Source of the DNA: Achromobacter spanius | GTDB taxonomy: Bacteria; Pseudomonadota; Gammaproteobacteria; Burkholderiales; Burkholderiaceae_B | Direction: 5' to 3' | DNA length: 64,000 nt | NCBI RefSeq assembly: GCF_003994415.1 | Contig: NZ_CP034689.1 | Span: 3,906,001-3,970,000 of the forward strand | Part shown: one piece after another, positions 42,510 to 51,458 of the stretch | Layout: every line of letters begins with the position of its first letter | Numbering within the stretch: position 1 is the first letter of the stretch | Program-made: the position numbers and the translations under genes | Notes under the pieces: generated by a model | Told to the model about the DNA's origin: nothing | What the model saw: the letters and a program-made list of their open reading frames with translations, nothing else | The model's database searches: none

Positions 42510-42773
42510 ACGATTGGACGCAAACGGATATCCGCCAACGCGCCGCCTCCTGTAGACCTGTTTGGCGCCGCATTTTGCTATCAGAAACCGTATATTGCAA
42601 TATATATCTGCTGTGTCTATGCCGTTACACAGAGAAATTAGCAGATGATGGCAGACATAATGGTTTGCTTGGCCGATTTTGGCGATATTTCCTCGTGTGA
42701 AATTAACGACTCTGTAATAAATGGCGATTAATTCGGGCTGCTCGCTTACCGGGAAACGGCGCCTTCAAGCCTG
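42510..42773. promoter_or_regulatory. AT-rich promoter region of the cdi operon
   Basis: This 264-bp gap between comEC and cdiB is AT-rich from about 42590 to 42730, unlike the surrounding DNA. It contains the palindrome ATATTGCAATAT (42592-42603) within TATATTGCAATATATA, a candidate operator for cdiB transcription. I see no gene here. Confidence 0.5.
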
Positions 42774-45224
42774 TCATCGCCCATGCCAATATCTTCTTTC
42801 GTCCTCCCGCTGCGACCACACCTTTAATCCTTCCGCGCGGGATTCCGCCATCACCGCGCCATCCCGATCACTGCGCCAGAACGTCGCCCCCGCGCGTAGC
42901 CAGCGCCGTTGCACCGCAGCAGAGGGGTGACGAAAGCGGTTCAGATGGCCCGCCTGGGCTATCGCATGTGTCGCCTGCACCGCCAGCACCCAATCGCGTC
43001 CGGATGACGAGGCCGAACCATGGTGCGGGGCCAGCACCACGTCGGTGTTGGGCACGCCACGCGCCACCAGTTCCCGCTCCTGCGCCACACCGATATCCCC
43101 GGTCAGCAGCAGCGAATGCCTGACGCCCTGCACTCGCAATACGCAACTGTCGGCATTCTTGTCTGCCGGCGCGCGGCCGCCGCCCTTGGCCGGGTGCAGA
43201 AAGGTGAACCGCACACCGTCCGCCTCCCATGTGTCGTCACGGCGGCAACGCAGCATGCGGGCAGGCAGCGTGGCGGGTCCGCCAGACAACGCTTGACCCC
43301 ACGCGGCCTCTTGCACGGGCCGCTGCCCCGGTCCAGTCGCCGGCCACACACTGGCATCGCGCCGCACAAACGCCGCCACATCAAACGACGCATAACTCAG
43401 ACGCACCGGCACCGCCGCCAGCACCGCGCGCGCTCCGCCCACGTGGTCCTGGTCGGCATGCGACAGCACCAGCACATCCAAAGCCGTAATGCCACGCGCC
43501 TGCAGAAACGGCGCCAGCACGCGCTCGCCCGCATCGCTGCCGCCGTAGTGGCGCGGCCCCGCATCAAACAACAAGGTCTGGCTGGCGGTCTCGACCAGGA
43601 TGGCGCTGCCCTGCCCCACGTCCAGCGCGCTCATGCGCCAATAGCCTGGCTCAGGCTTGTCCGGCCGCCAACACAGCAGCGGCAACATGCACACCCAACC
43701 CAATTGGCGCGCCGGCCATCCTCGTGTCTGCAAAGCCCAGACCATGCCCGCCACGGCCAACAAGAGCCACGGCCACGGCGCGGCCGCGACCGCAAAGCTT
43801 GCCCAGTCCGCATTGCCCACCCATGCCACGGGAACCATCGTCGCGTCAAAAGCGGCCAGCCCGCCTTGAGCCGCCCAAGTCGCTGCCGCTTGCGCGCCAG
43901 GCAAGACCGACAGCGCCGCGCACAACAAGGCCAAGGGCGTCACGATGAAGGTCACCGACGGAATCGCCACCGCATTGGCCAAGGGCGAACCCACCGACAC
44001 CTGATACACCAGAAACGCCAGCAAGGGCGTCAGCCCCAAGGTGACCAGCAACTGCAAACGCGTCGCCTGCGCCAACCGGCTTGCCCAACGCTGGCGCCAC
44101 CCGGCCTCGGCATCAAAGGGCAGGTCGGCAATGCGCAGCAGTATCGCCACCGCCCCGAACGACAACCAGAACCCCGCCGACAGTGGCGCCCACGGATCCA
44201 ACGCCGCCACGCCCGCCCCCGCGCACGCCAACACCCTGCCCGCCGTCAACGGCAGCCGTGACATCGCCGCCGCCAACACCACCGACAACATGAAGAACGT
44301 GCGCCGCGCCGGCACGCCCCACCCCGCCAACAGGCAGTACAGCAAAGCCACCACGGCCGCCGCCGCGCCGCCCGCCACGCGCGACGGCATAAGCTCCGCC
44401 AAGCCCACGCCCCGCCATCGTGTGCGCCGCCAAGCCGCCGCCACCAGCACGCCCGCGATGCCCGCAATGGACGTCACGTGCATGCCGCTGATCGACACCA
44501 GATGCGTAATGCCGCTGCGGTTGAAAATGCGCCAATCATCGCGCGCCACCCCGGCCTGATCCCCAATCGCCAAGGCAATCAGCACCGGCGCATAGCGATG
44601 ATTCCCCAAGGCCTCGCGCATGCCCACACGCACATGGTGCCGCGCCCGTTCGATGGCCACGCCCGCCGACGCCCAAGGCTGATCGTCCAACAACCGCGGT
44701 CGCCCGCGCACCGTGCCCACCGCCCGCAAGCCACGCGCGAACATGCGCGCTTCCGCATCCGGCCCCGCCGGGTTCAGCACGCCGTGCGGACGACGCAAGA
44801 CAAGCGCCATCCGCCAGATCTGGCCGGGCAGCAACGCAGGCATGGGGGTGGAGGCGCCGGGCGGCGCTTGCCAGGTGACCTGGATGCGAGACGGAATGCC
44901 CGGGCGCGCGGGCTCGGCCAGTTCGGCGATGAAGCGATGGTGCCTGTCGTCGCCATCGGGTAATTCGGCTACGCGCAGAATCAGGCGCGAGACTTGGTCT
45001 TGGTGCAGGTCCGCCAACGAATCGTCCAGGCGGTGCTGTGCTTGCAGGCAGGCGTTAAGCGTGCCCGCGCAAAGGCCCAGCACCAGGGCGGAAGCAACGC
45101 GAGCAACATTGCTATGGCATCGCAGGCATAAAACCCCCGCGACTACGCCGGCAATGGCTACCAACGCCAGAACGAACGCGCCCGGCAACACCGCAAAGCA
45201 CTGCACCCACGCCGCGCCGCCCAC
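42774..45224 (-). CDS. comEC: ComEC/Rec2-family DNA uptake channel
   Basis: The 816-aa inner-membrane protein moves transforming single-stranded DNA into the cytoplasm. It has an N-terminal membrane region and DUF4131-like domain, the competence domain with many helices (FNRSGITHLVSISGMHVTSI, WGVPARRTFFMLSVVLAA, LSAGFWLSFGAVAILL), and a C-terminal metallo-beta-lactamase-like domain (MSALDVGQGSAILVE, LSHADQDHVGGARAVL, LLLTGDIGVAQE, LAPHHGSASSSG). GTG at 45224 is the first ordinary start. An excellent Shine-Dalgarno, AGGAGAGG (45265-45258), stands further upstream, correctly spaced only for the codon ATC at 45254-45252, which is in frame (I/M-TGRSFCLAFVGG). Confidence 0.92.
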   Translation of the reverse strand: MGGAAWVQCFAVLPGAFVLALVAIAGVVAGVLCLRCHSNVARVASALVLGLCAGTLNACLQAQHRLDDSLADLHQDQVSRLILRVAELPDGDDRHHRFIAELAEPARPGIPSRIQVTWQAPPGASTPMPALLPGQIWRMALVLRRPHGVLNPAGPDAEARMFARGLRAVGTVRGRPRLLDDQPWASAGVAIERARHHVRVGMREALGNHRYAPVLIALAIGDQAGVARDDWRIFNRSGITHLVSISGMHVTSIAGIAGVLVAAAWRRTRWRGVGLAELMPSRVAGGAAAAVVALLYCLLAGWGVPARRTFFMLSVVLAAAMSRLPLTAGRVLACAGAGVAALDPWAPLSAGFWLSFGAVAILLRIADLPFDAEAGWRQRWASRLAQATRLQLLVTLGLTPLLAFLVYQVSVGSPLANAVAIPSVTFIVTPLALLCAALSVLPGAQAAATWAAQGGLAAFDATMVPVAWVGNADWASFAVAAAPWPWLLLAVAGMVWALQTRGWPARQLGWVCMLPLLCWRPDKPEPGYWRMSALDVGQGSAILVETASQTLLFDAGPRHYGGSDAGERVLAPFLQARGITALDVLVLSHADQDHVGGARAVLAAVPVRLSYASFDVAAFVRRDASVWPATGPGQRPVQEAAWGQALSGGPATLPARMLRCRRDDTWEADGVRFTFLHPAKGGGRAPADKNADSCVLRVQGVRHSLLLTGDIGVAQERELVARGVPNTDVVLAPHHGSASSSGRDWVLAVQATHAIAQAGHLNRFRHPSAAVQRRWLRAGATFWRSDRDGAVMAESRAEGLKVWSQREDERRYWHGR

Positions 45225-45394
45225 GAACGCCAGGCAAAAAGAACGACCGGTGATGTCCCTCTCCTAAAACCAGGAGCGTAGGACGCGCGGGCAATACCGC
45301 CATCACCGAATGAACGGTTTCGTCCACCTCGGCATGCCGCAACACCCGTCTTGCCGATCGGGCGCGCAGACTTTACTATCGCGGATCGCAATAT

Positions 45395-45420
45395 AAATGC
45401 GTTTTATTATCATTAATAAA
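45395..45420 (+). promoter_or_regulatory. Fur-box-like site upstream of the TonB receptor at 45515
   Basis: Read on the minus strand, TTATTAATGATAATAAAACG matches much of the Fur consensus GATAATGATAATCATTATC. It lies about 95 bp upstream of the receptor start in an AT-rich pocket. Iron control of the receptor is inferred. Confidence 0.55.
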
Positions 45421-45514
45421 TTTCAAGAACGACTCCGCCCGGCCCTTACCGTGCATTGCATTGCGCCTCACGGCCATCTTCGCGCCCCTCTTCCAGCAGC
45501 CTTCCCCTCTTTTG

Positions 45515-47617
45515 ATGTCGCACCTTCACGCCCCTGCCCTGTTCACCGCCCTATCCGCCGGCCTGGCTTTGCTTGCCCCCGGCGCCCTGCACGCACAGTC
45601 CCCAGACGTCGTCCAACTGCCCTCCGTCCGCGTCACCGCCGAACCTGAAGCCGACGGCAGTTTCAATCCCGTTCAGCCGCCCTCTGTCAACAAATCCTCC
45701 GTGCCGCTGTCGCAGACCCCGCAGTCGATCACCGTGGTCCCACGGGCTGTACTCGACAGCCAACAAGCACAGACCCTGGCCGACGCCTTGCACAACGTGC
45801 CGGGCGTGGTGGCCAACCAGTTTGGGCGACGGGGGTGGGATGACCTGATCATTCGTGGGCAAGTCGCTTCCGATTCCTTGTTCCTGGACGGCCTGCGTAC
45901 GGCGGCGTCCAACCGGGTTGCCGAGCAATTGTTCGGGCTTGAACAAGTGGAAGTGCTGAAGGGCCCGGCCTCGCTGCTCTACGGATTGGTGCTGCCAGGC
46001 GGCCTGGTCAACATGGTCAGCAAACGCCCCCAGCCCGAGGCTTTCGCGAACGTTGAGACCACGGTCGGCAGCCACGATTTCTATCAGGGAACCCTGGATA
46101 TGGGCACGCCGCTGTCAGAAAACGGCAAGGCCGCTTTCCGCTTGAACGCGCTGGCGATGAACTCGCATGACGCCACCGACTACGTGTGGTTCAAGAATCG
46201 GTGGATTGCGCCGTCGCTGTCGCTGGATCTGGGAACGCGAACGGACTTCACCATCCTTACCAGCTATCAGGAACGCCGTTATGTGCGGCAGCAAGGCTTG
46301 CCGGTCATCGGGTCCGTGCTTGAAAACCCGAATGGCAGCATCCCTCGCGATCGCTTTATCGGCGAACCGGATCAGGACCCGTATCGCGGATTCCAGAGCC
46401 GGGTGGGCTATGCCCTGACGCATCGCTTTGACAACGGCTGGACGGTCAACCAGAACCTGCGCTGGCAGGAATTCACGCTTGACGGCCAACTCGTGGCGGC
46501 CGGCACGCTTGCCGCAGGGGGCCGCAGCCTGCGGCGTACCGCCACCGACCAGCATTGGGATGGCGATACGTTTTCGATGGACACGAATGCGCAGCGCCGC
46601 TTCGATACCGCGTGGGGCAAGCACGAGATCACGGTCGGGGTCGACTATCTGCGCACGCGCGAGAATGCGCTGCAAACTAGTTGCTCCGTCGGTCCGTTGA
46701 ACATGTACGACCCGGTTTATGGAAGCCCGATCACCTGCCCCGCGAATCCTCGCACCAACAGCCAAAGCACTGTGCGTTCCCTGGGCTTTTACTTTCGTGA
46801 CCAGATCCAGCTTGGCGAGCGTTGGCGCCTGACTGCCGGCCTGCGACGTGATGATGCCGCCAGCTATTCCACGGACAGGCTGACCGGCAACCGCCAGGAC
46901 AACCCGGCACAGAAGACCACCGGTTCGGGCGCCGTCATGTATGAAATTGCCCCAGGCGTACGCCCCTACATCAGCTACGCCACCTCGTTCTATCCCAACG
47001 TAGGCACCGACGCCAACGGCCAGGGCTTTGCACCCGAGACCGGCCGCCAATGGGAAGCCGGCGTCAAATTTGACCTGGATGACGGCAATACCAGCCTGAC
47101 GGTGGCGGCCTTTGACCTGCGGCGGCGCCAGGTGCTTCAGTCCGACCCGATCAACGACGGCTACAGCATTGCCGTTGGCGAGCAACGTACCCGGGGCGCG
47201 GAGCTTGGCTTCGTGTCAGACCTGGGCAATGGATTGAGCCTGATGGGCGGCTACGCCTACATTGCGGCCGTCATCACCGACGACGGCGGGCAGGCGGCCT
47301 CCACCGAAGGTGGCTGGCTGGACAACGTGCCGCGCCACAGCTTCAACCTGACGGCGCGCTACCGCTTGCGCGGCCCTGCGCAAGGCTGGGAACTGAACGG
47401 CGGCATGCGTGGTGAGAGCCCGCGCCACGCTTATGGATACGTCATCCCGGGTTATGCCGTGGCCGACGCGGGCATCGCCTACAACGCGGAACGTTGGCGC
47501 GCGGCGCTGACCGTGCGCAACCTGTTCGACAAGGATTACTTTGCCGGCGGCCTGCGCAATGCCGTCGCGCTGGGTGACGGGCGCACGACGATGCTTACGC
47601 TGGGATATCGGTATTGA
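45515..47617 (+). CDS. TonB-dependent siderophore receptor
   Basis: The 700-aa outer-membrane receptor has a signal peptide (MSHLHAPALFTALSAGLALL to HAQ), a plug domain (VPLSQTPQSITVVPRAVLDS, ALHNVPGVVANQFGRRGWDD, LKGPASLLYGLVLPGGLVNM) and a 22-strand barrel ending DGRTTMLTLGYRY with an aromatic C-terminus. QTPQSITVV is typical of FhuA/FpvA-like siderophore receptors. ATG 45515 gives a clean signal sequence; a TTG at 45461 would add 18 poor residues. It has no adjacent transport genes, and a Fur-like site precedes it. The siderophore is unknown, but hydroxamate types are common for this subgroup. Confidence 0.92.
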   Translation: MSHLHAPALFTALSAGLALLAPGALHAQSPDVVQLPSVRVTAEPEADGSFNPVQPPSVNKSSVPLSQTPQSITVVPRAVLDSQQAQTLADALHNVPGVVANQFGRRGWDDLIIRGQVASDSLFLDGLRTAASNRVAEQLFGLEQVEVLKGPASLLYGLVLPGGLVNMVSKRPQPEAFANVETTVGSHDFYQGTLDMGTPLSENGKAAFRLNALAMNSHDATDYVWFKNRWIAPSLSLDLGTRTDFTILTSYQERRYVRQQGLPVIGSVLENPNGSIPRDRFIGEPDQDPYRGFQSRVGYALTHRFDNGWTVNQNLRWQEFTLDGQLVAAGTLAAGGRSLRRTATDQHWDGDTFSMDTNAQRRFDTAWGKHEITVGVDYLRTRENALQTSCSVGPLNMYDPVYGSPITCPANPRTNSQSTVRSLGFYFRDQIQLGERWRLTAGLRRDDAASYSTDRLTGNRQDNPAQKTTGSGAVMYEIAPGVRPYISYATSFYPNVGTDANGQGFAPETGRQWEAGVKFDLDDGNTSLTVAAFDLRRRQVLQSDPINDGYSIAVGEQRTRGAELGFVSDLGNGLSLMGGYAYIAAVITDDGGQAASTEGGWLDNVPRHSFNLTARYRLRGPAQGWELNGGMRGESPRHAYGYVIPGYAVADAGIAYNAERWRAALTVRNLFDKDYFAGGLRNAVALGDGRTTMLTLGYRY

Positions 47618-47622
47618 CAGTC

Positions 47623-47649
47623 GGGGGCAGTATCTTCTGGCCTGCCCCC
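47623..47649. terminator. Convergent-gene hairpin
   Basis: GGGGGCAG (47623-47630) pairs with CTGCCCCC (47642-47649) around an 11-base loop, between the convergent TonB receptor and SDR genes. There is no strong T-tract on either side, so it is a weak or bidirectional terminator. Confidence 0.55.
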
Positions 47650-47659
47650 TACCGCCTCG

Positions 47660-48454
47660 CTACAAACTCGATCCCCCATCCACCACCATCAAACACCCCG
47701 TAACGTAAGCCGCTTCGTCAGACGCCAGGAACAGCGCCGCATTGGCAATATCCCAAGGGCTGCCCTGGCGCCCCATCGGGCACCTTGCGTCCCGCGTCTT
47801 ATGCCCGGCTTCCGCCGCCTCTGCGTTTGCATACAGCGCATCCGCATGCGGCGTGCGGATCATGCCTGGGATGATGCAATTGCACCGCACCTGGTCCGGG
47901 GCATATTGCCGCGCGATGACCCGCGTCATGTGATTGACGGCCGCTTTGGCGGTGCTGTACGACAGGAATTGCATCGGGCTCCATTTCAGGCTGGCCGTTG
48001 ACGATACGTTGATGATGGACCCGCCACCGCGCGCCTTCATCTGCGGCAGGAAGGCACGCGCCATCGCCATGGAACCGCGCACGTTGACCGTCATGACGCG
48101 GTCCCACTCGTCGTCCTGCACGGCAAGCAGGTCTCCCTGGATTTCGATGCCTACATTGTTGTGCAGGATATCGACGCCGCCGAAACGCCGAGCCACGTCT
48201 TGCGAGGCCCGCTCGATCTGTGCTGAGTCGGTGACGTCCAATTCAAGCGCTTCCGCAACACCCCCCTCCGCGCGAATCATCTCCACGGTCTCTTGCGCGG
48301 CCGCCAGGGACCGGTCGGTGCAGAGGACGGTCGCGCCTTCACGCGCGAACCGGATCGCACAGGCTGCGCCGTTGCCCACTTGATCGGCGGCGGAAAACGA
48401 ATTTCTTAACGTGCCGGCGCCTGCTACCAGGGCCACTTTTGATGCCAAGCGCAT
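47660..48454 (-). CDS. Short-chain dehydrogenase/reductase
   Basis: The 264-aa SDR has an N-terminal Rossmann fold with an extended glycine loop (ALVAGAGTLRNSFSAADQVG then NGAA, longer than the usual TGxxxGIG), DVTD, HNNVG, the catalytic SSTAS serine and YSTAKAAVNH (Tyr-x3-Lys), and IIPGMIRTPH. It ends in the family's tail VTGCLMVVDGGSSL. The insertion in the glycine loop is unusual. GGGGAGG lies about ten bases before the ATG. It is the last gene of the LacI-linked catabolic cluster. Substrate unknown; oxidation of a secondary alcohol is the family norm. Confidence 0.92.
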   Translation of the reverse strand: MRLASKVALVAGAGTLRNSFSAADQVGNGAACAIRFAREGATVLCTDRSLAAAQETVEMIRAEGGVAEALELDVTDSAQIERASQDVARRFGGVDILHNNVGIEIQGDLLAVQDDEWDRVMTVNVRGSMAMARAFLPQMKARGGGSIINVSSTASLKWSPMQFLSYSTAKAAVNHMTRVIARQYAPDQVRCNCIIPGMIRTPHADALYANAEAAEAGHKTRDARCPMGRQGSPWDIANAALFLASDEAAYVTGCLMVVDGGSSL

Positions 48455-48472
48455 AACTTGAAACCTCCCCGG

Positions 48473-48979
48473 TCAATCGCGCGTGAATTCGGCGCCGCCC
48501 TTGGGGCGGATATAGCGCGGTATCGGCAGGCCGGCCTTCTTGGCCGCGTCAAGAATCGAATCTTCGATGGCGCCCGCGTCGCGGATATTGGCGAACTGGC
48601 CGTCGATGAAGTTGATGTTGGCGCCGAATACAACCATGAAGCCTTCGGCCGGTTCCGTGGCGTCCTCGGGCACCGAAAACGTATGGACCGAGCCGCCGGG
48701 CTCATACAGATAGCTGCCGGCCTTCTGCACGTCATCCGGGTACTCAAGGTAGTTCCATTGCCCCTTGGTGGTGTAGAAGTGGACGACGCCGGTATGAAAA
48801 TGCGTGGGCAGGCGGGTGCCCGGGGCGAACTTGCCGTACAGCACCCACACACCGTTCTCCCGGTCCAGAAACAAGGGGATGATCGATGAGCCCGGGGCGG
48901 CGCCTGGCACTTCTACGCCGTCTTCAATGTTGACGGTCAGCAGGCGATCTTGATGGGTGATGGTGTACGGAAGTGTCAT
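48473..48979 (-). CDS. Cupin protein, 2,4'-dihydroxyacetophenone dioxygenase family-like
   Basis: The 168-aa single-domain cupin has APGTRLPTHFHTGVVHFYTT (metal-binding His residues) and GSYLYEPGGSVHTFSVPED (second cupin motif), then VVFGANINFIDGQFANIRDA. This resembles the ChrR-like/2,4'-dihydroxyacetophenone dioxygenase group, which cleaves a C-C bond in aryl ketones using iron. The preserved His ligands suggest an active metal site. It lies between the LacI regulator and an SDR gene. The exact reaction is inferred from family resemblance and could be a different oxygenase or isomerase. Confidence 0.8.
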   Translation of the reverse strand: MTLPYTITHQDRLLTVNIEDGVEVPGAAPGSSIIPLFLDRENGVWVLYGKFAPGTRLPTHFHTGVVHFYTTKGQWNYLEYPDDVQKAGSYLYEPGGSVHTFSVPEDATEPAEGFMVVFGANINFIDGQFANIRDAGAIEDSILDAAKKAGLPIPRYIRPKGGAEFTRD

Positions 48980-49004
48980 GAGCGTTCCTGAAGTGGATGA
49001 AGAG

Positions 49005-50033
49005 TCAAGACGGCGCCGCGGGCGCGCACGATTCGCGCAATATCAGCTGCGTCTTGATAACGATGCGATCGCCTTGGGCAGACGCCGTCTGGCGATCCAG
49101 TTGCTTTAAAACCAGTTGAGCCGCGCACGTGCCCACAGCCTCCAGGTCCCAACTGAGCGAGGTGATGGCGGGGCTGAATAGCTGCGACAGATCGGTGTCA
49201 CCGATGCTGATCACGCTGATGTCGTTGGGAACCGAGTCTCCGGTATGGCGCAGGGCTTGCAGCACGCCGGACAGGATTCTGGTTCCCAGGCAGACAAATG
49301 CCGTGGGGCGGTTCGCGTGCGACAACAGTGACATTGCCTCGGTGAACGCGAACTGCATCGCGGACCGTTCCGCCCGGATCAGCGCCGGGTCGGGAACGAT
49401 GCCGCGCGCGTCGAATGCCTGGCGAAAGCCCGCGATACGTTCTTTACCGGTGCGCAGGTCCGTGCCCGGCGTCAGCAGCGCGATGCGCGTGTGGCCCAGG
49501 TTCAGCAGATATTGCGTTGCCTGGAACGCGCCCGCCGCATGGTCGACGTGGATACCGACTGACGAGTCTCCGAACTCTCGGTCCAGCGCCACCACGGGCA
49601 GCTCTTGCGACAGCTTGTCGATGAGCTCGGCGGATTCCTTTTCGCAGGGGCCCAGAATCAAGGCGTCCACGCGCCGGCCGCGAAAGATGTCGACCAAGGA
49701 CGCTTCACGGCGCCTTTCGTTGTGGGTGCTTGCCACCAGCAGTGAATAGCCTTCGGCCTGTAGCGCGGTCTCGGTGGCGGTGATGATGCGTGCGTACAGC
49801 GGGTTGGCAAGGTCGGACACCAGCAGCCCGATCACGCCGGAAGATTTGGTGCGCAGGCTTCTAGCCACGGCGTCCGGCCGATAGTCCAGGCTGCGCACCG
49901 CCTGTTCTACCGCCGCGATGGCGGCTTCGCTGACGCGTCCGGTGCGGTTCAACGCGCGCGATGCCGTGCCCAGGGAAACCCCGGCTTTCTTGGCGACGTC
50001 GCGTATCGTGATTCGGGTGTTTCGGTCTTTCAT
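49005..50033 (-). CDS. LacI-family transcriptional regulator of the catabolic cluster
   Basis: The 342-aa regulator has the canonical LacI head (ITIRDVAKKAGVSLGTASRA, hinge YRPDAVARSLRTKSSGVIGL) and a ligand-binding core (LLVSDLANPLYARIITATET, VDALILGPCEKESAELIDKL, GHTRIALLTPGTDLRTG, TAFVCLGTRILSGVLQALR). I chose ATG 50033, which gives the usual few residues before the helix-turn-helix; ATG 50069 is possible. It lies inside the cluster it probably controls. GGAAACGTTTCC upstream of the first gene (52948-52959) has the central CG and symmetry expected of a LacI site. Confidence 0.93.
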   Translation of the reverse strand: MKDRNTRITIRDVAKKAGVSLGTASRALNRTGRVSEAAIAAVEQAVRSLDYRPDAVARSLRTKSSGVIGLLVSDLANPLYARIITATETALQAEGYSLLVASTHNERRREASLVDIFRGRRVDALILGPCEKESAELIDKLSQELPVVALDREFGDSSVGIHVDHAAGAFQATQYLLNLGHTRIALLTPGTDLRTGKERIAGFRQAFDARGIVPDPALIRAERSAMQFAFTEAMSLLSHANRPTAFVCLGTRILSGVLQALRHTGDSVPNDISVISIGDTDLSQLFSPAITSLSWDLEAVGTCAAQLVLKQLDRQTASAQGDRIVIKTQLILRESCAPAAPS

Positions 50034-50093
50034 GATTGTGGTTCTGTCTGTGCCGGAAGTGGCTAACATACACCGTCTTCGGCACTCGGCCGG

Positions 50094-50624
50094 CTAGACG
50101 CGCGGGCGTATCGGCGCGGATCCATCCCACGATGCGCAAGCCGCTCTGATCTCGTCGAAGTACTCGCCTTTGCCGCCTTTCATTTCCGACACTTCGATCA
50201 TGCCGCTGGGCAGGTCAGGATGAACGAAGTAGGCAAAGCGGCCGCGCAAGCCCATTCTTCCGCCGTGCCCTTCCTCGTAGCCATTACGCAGCAGTCGGCC
50301 ACAAAACTCGTCGAAGTGGTCCAGCGTCCAGAACGCCACGTGCTGCGCGCACTCGCCGCTGTTGCGCAAGGAATCCAGATAGAGCGACGGCGCGTCATCG
50401 CGCTGTTGGATCAGTTCGATTTGCAGATCGCCTGAGTTCGCCAAGGCAATGGACAGGCGCGGCGGTTGCGATACCTGGCCGCGATATCGAAATTCCGTGG
50501 TGCCAACCTCTTCCTTGTAGAACCAAGGGCCAACGCCAAGCACGTCGGACCAGTGCTTCATGGCTTTTTCTATGTCGCGGACCACGTAGCCCACTTGCCG
50601 AACGCCACCAAAAATTCTGCTCAT
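50094..50624 (-). CDS. VOC-superfamily protein, paralogue of the one in the RLP operon
   Basis: The 176-aa protein begins MSRIFGGVRQVGYVVRDIEK and continues LGVGPWFYKEE, ALANSGDLQIELIQQRDDAP and CAQHVAFWTLDHFDEF, closely parallel to the protein at 16682-17221. It has the two-module VOC fold with His (QHVAFW) and Glu (MIEVSEM) as likely metal ligands. Each paralogue sits in a separate LacI-controlled catabolic cluster with a binding protein for an organic acid. The shared part suggests the same chemistry on related substrates, perhaps an isomerase or epimerase step. The reaction is not known. Confidence 0.88.
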   Translation of the reverse strand: MSRIFGGVRQVGYVVRDIEKAMKHWSDVLGVGPWFYKEEVGTTEFRYRGQVSQPPRLSIALANSGDLQIELIQQRDDAPSLYLDSLRNSGECAQHVAFWTLDHFDEFCGRLLRNGYEEGHGGRMGLRGRFAYFVHPDLPSGMIEVSEMKGGKGEYFDEIRAACASWDGSAPIRPRV

Positions 50625-50633
50625 GAATGTTCC

Positions 50634-51398
50634 TTAGTTCATGTGGGCGCCGCCGTTGATATCCAACGTCGTGCCGGTGATGTAGCTGGAAAGGTCGCTG
50701 GCCAGGAACAGGCAGCCGCCGGCCACTTCATGCGGGCGTCCGGCCCGGCGCAGCGGCCAGCCTTGGGCGGCGTCGTCCTTGCTTTCATCCGAGCGCCCGG
50801 TGCGCGAGAAATCGGTGGTGATCAGACCCGGGGCAATCGCATTGACCCGGATCTTGTGCTCGCCGAATTCCTTGGCCATGGCGCGGGTCATGCCTTGCAC
50901 GCCCGCTTTGGCCGCGCAATAGTGCGCGCCGCCAAAGATGCCGCCGCCGTTCTGCGCCGACAGCGACGAAATGGAAATGATGCTTCCCGCCGCGCGCTGA
51001 ATCATCAACGGGATGACGGCTTGGCTCAGGTTGAAGACGCCGGTCAGGTTCACTCGCAGGATGCGTTCAAAATCCGCTGGGGTGATGTCGCGAAACGTAG
51101 CCTTCTGCGTGATCGCCGCATTGTTCACCAGCACGTCGACCCCGCCGCCCGACCAGGCCGCGATCTGGTCAACGGCGGCGCGGCATTGCAGGTCACTACC
51201 AACGTCACAGGCCAGCGCCAGCAGTTGCGTGGGCGCCGCGCCCAGGTCCGCCGCGCTTTCCTGTATTCGGGCTTCATCCAGGTCAAGCATGGCCACGCGC
51301 GCGCCATGTTCCAGAAAGAGTCTTGCGGTGGCTTTGCCTATACCTTTGGGATGCGCCGCCCCCGAAATGACGGCAACGCGGTCTTGTAGCAGTTTCAT
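50634..51398 (-). CDS. Short-chain dehydrogenase/reductase, FabG-like
   Basis: The 254-aa classical SDR has ISGAAHPKGIGKATARLFLE (a glycine motif with a small insertion), LDLDEARI, NNAAIT, VNLTGVFNLSQAV, the SISSLSAQ serine, YCAAKAGVQG (Tyr-x3-Lys), AIAPGLITTD and the tail ITGTTLDINGGAHM. Cofactor preference looks like NAD(H) because an Asp follows the second strand. It lies between the Bug binding protein and VOC genes and is a different subgroup from the SDR at 47660. Substrate unknown. Confidence 0.93.
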   Translation of the reverse strand: MKLLQDRVAVISGAAHPKGIGKATARLFLEHGARVAMLDLDEARIQESAADLGAAPTQLLALACDVGSDLQCRAAVDQIAAWSGGGVDVLVNNAAITQKATFRDITPADFERILRVNLTGVFNLSQAVIPLMIQRAAGSIISISSLSAQNGGGIFGGAHYCAAKAGVQGMTRAMAKEFGEHKIRVNAIAPGLITTDFSRTGRSDESKDDAAQGWPLRRAGRPHEVAGGCLFLASDLSSYITGTTLDINGGAHMN

Positions 51399-51458
51399 CA
51401 AGGTCTCGTGTCTGAAGGCTTGGCTGCGAGATCACTCGCCGCCAAGCGGGTGGCCTGC

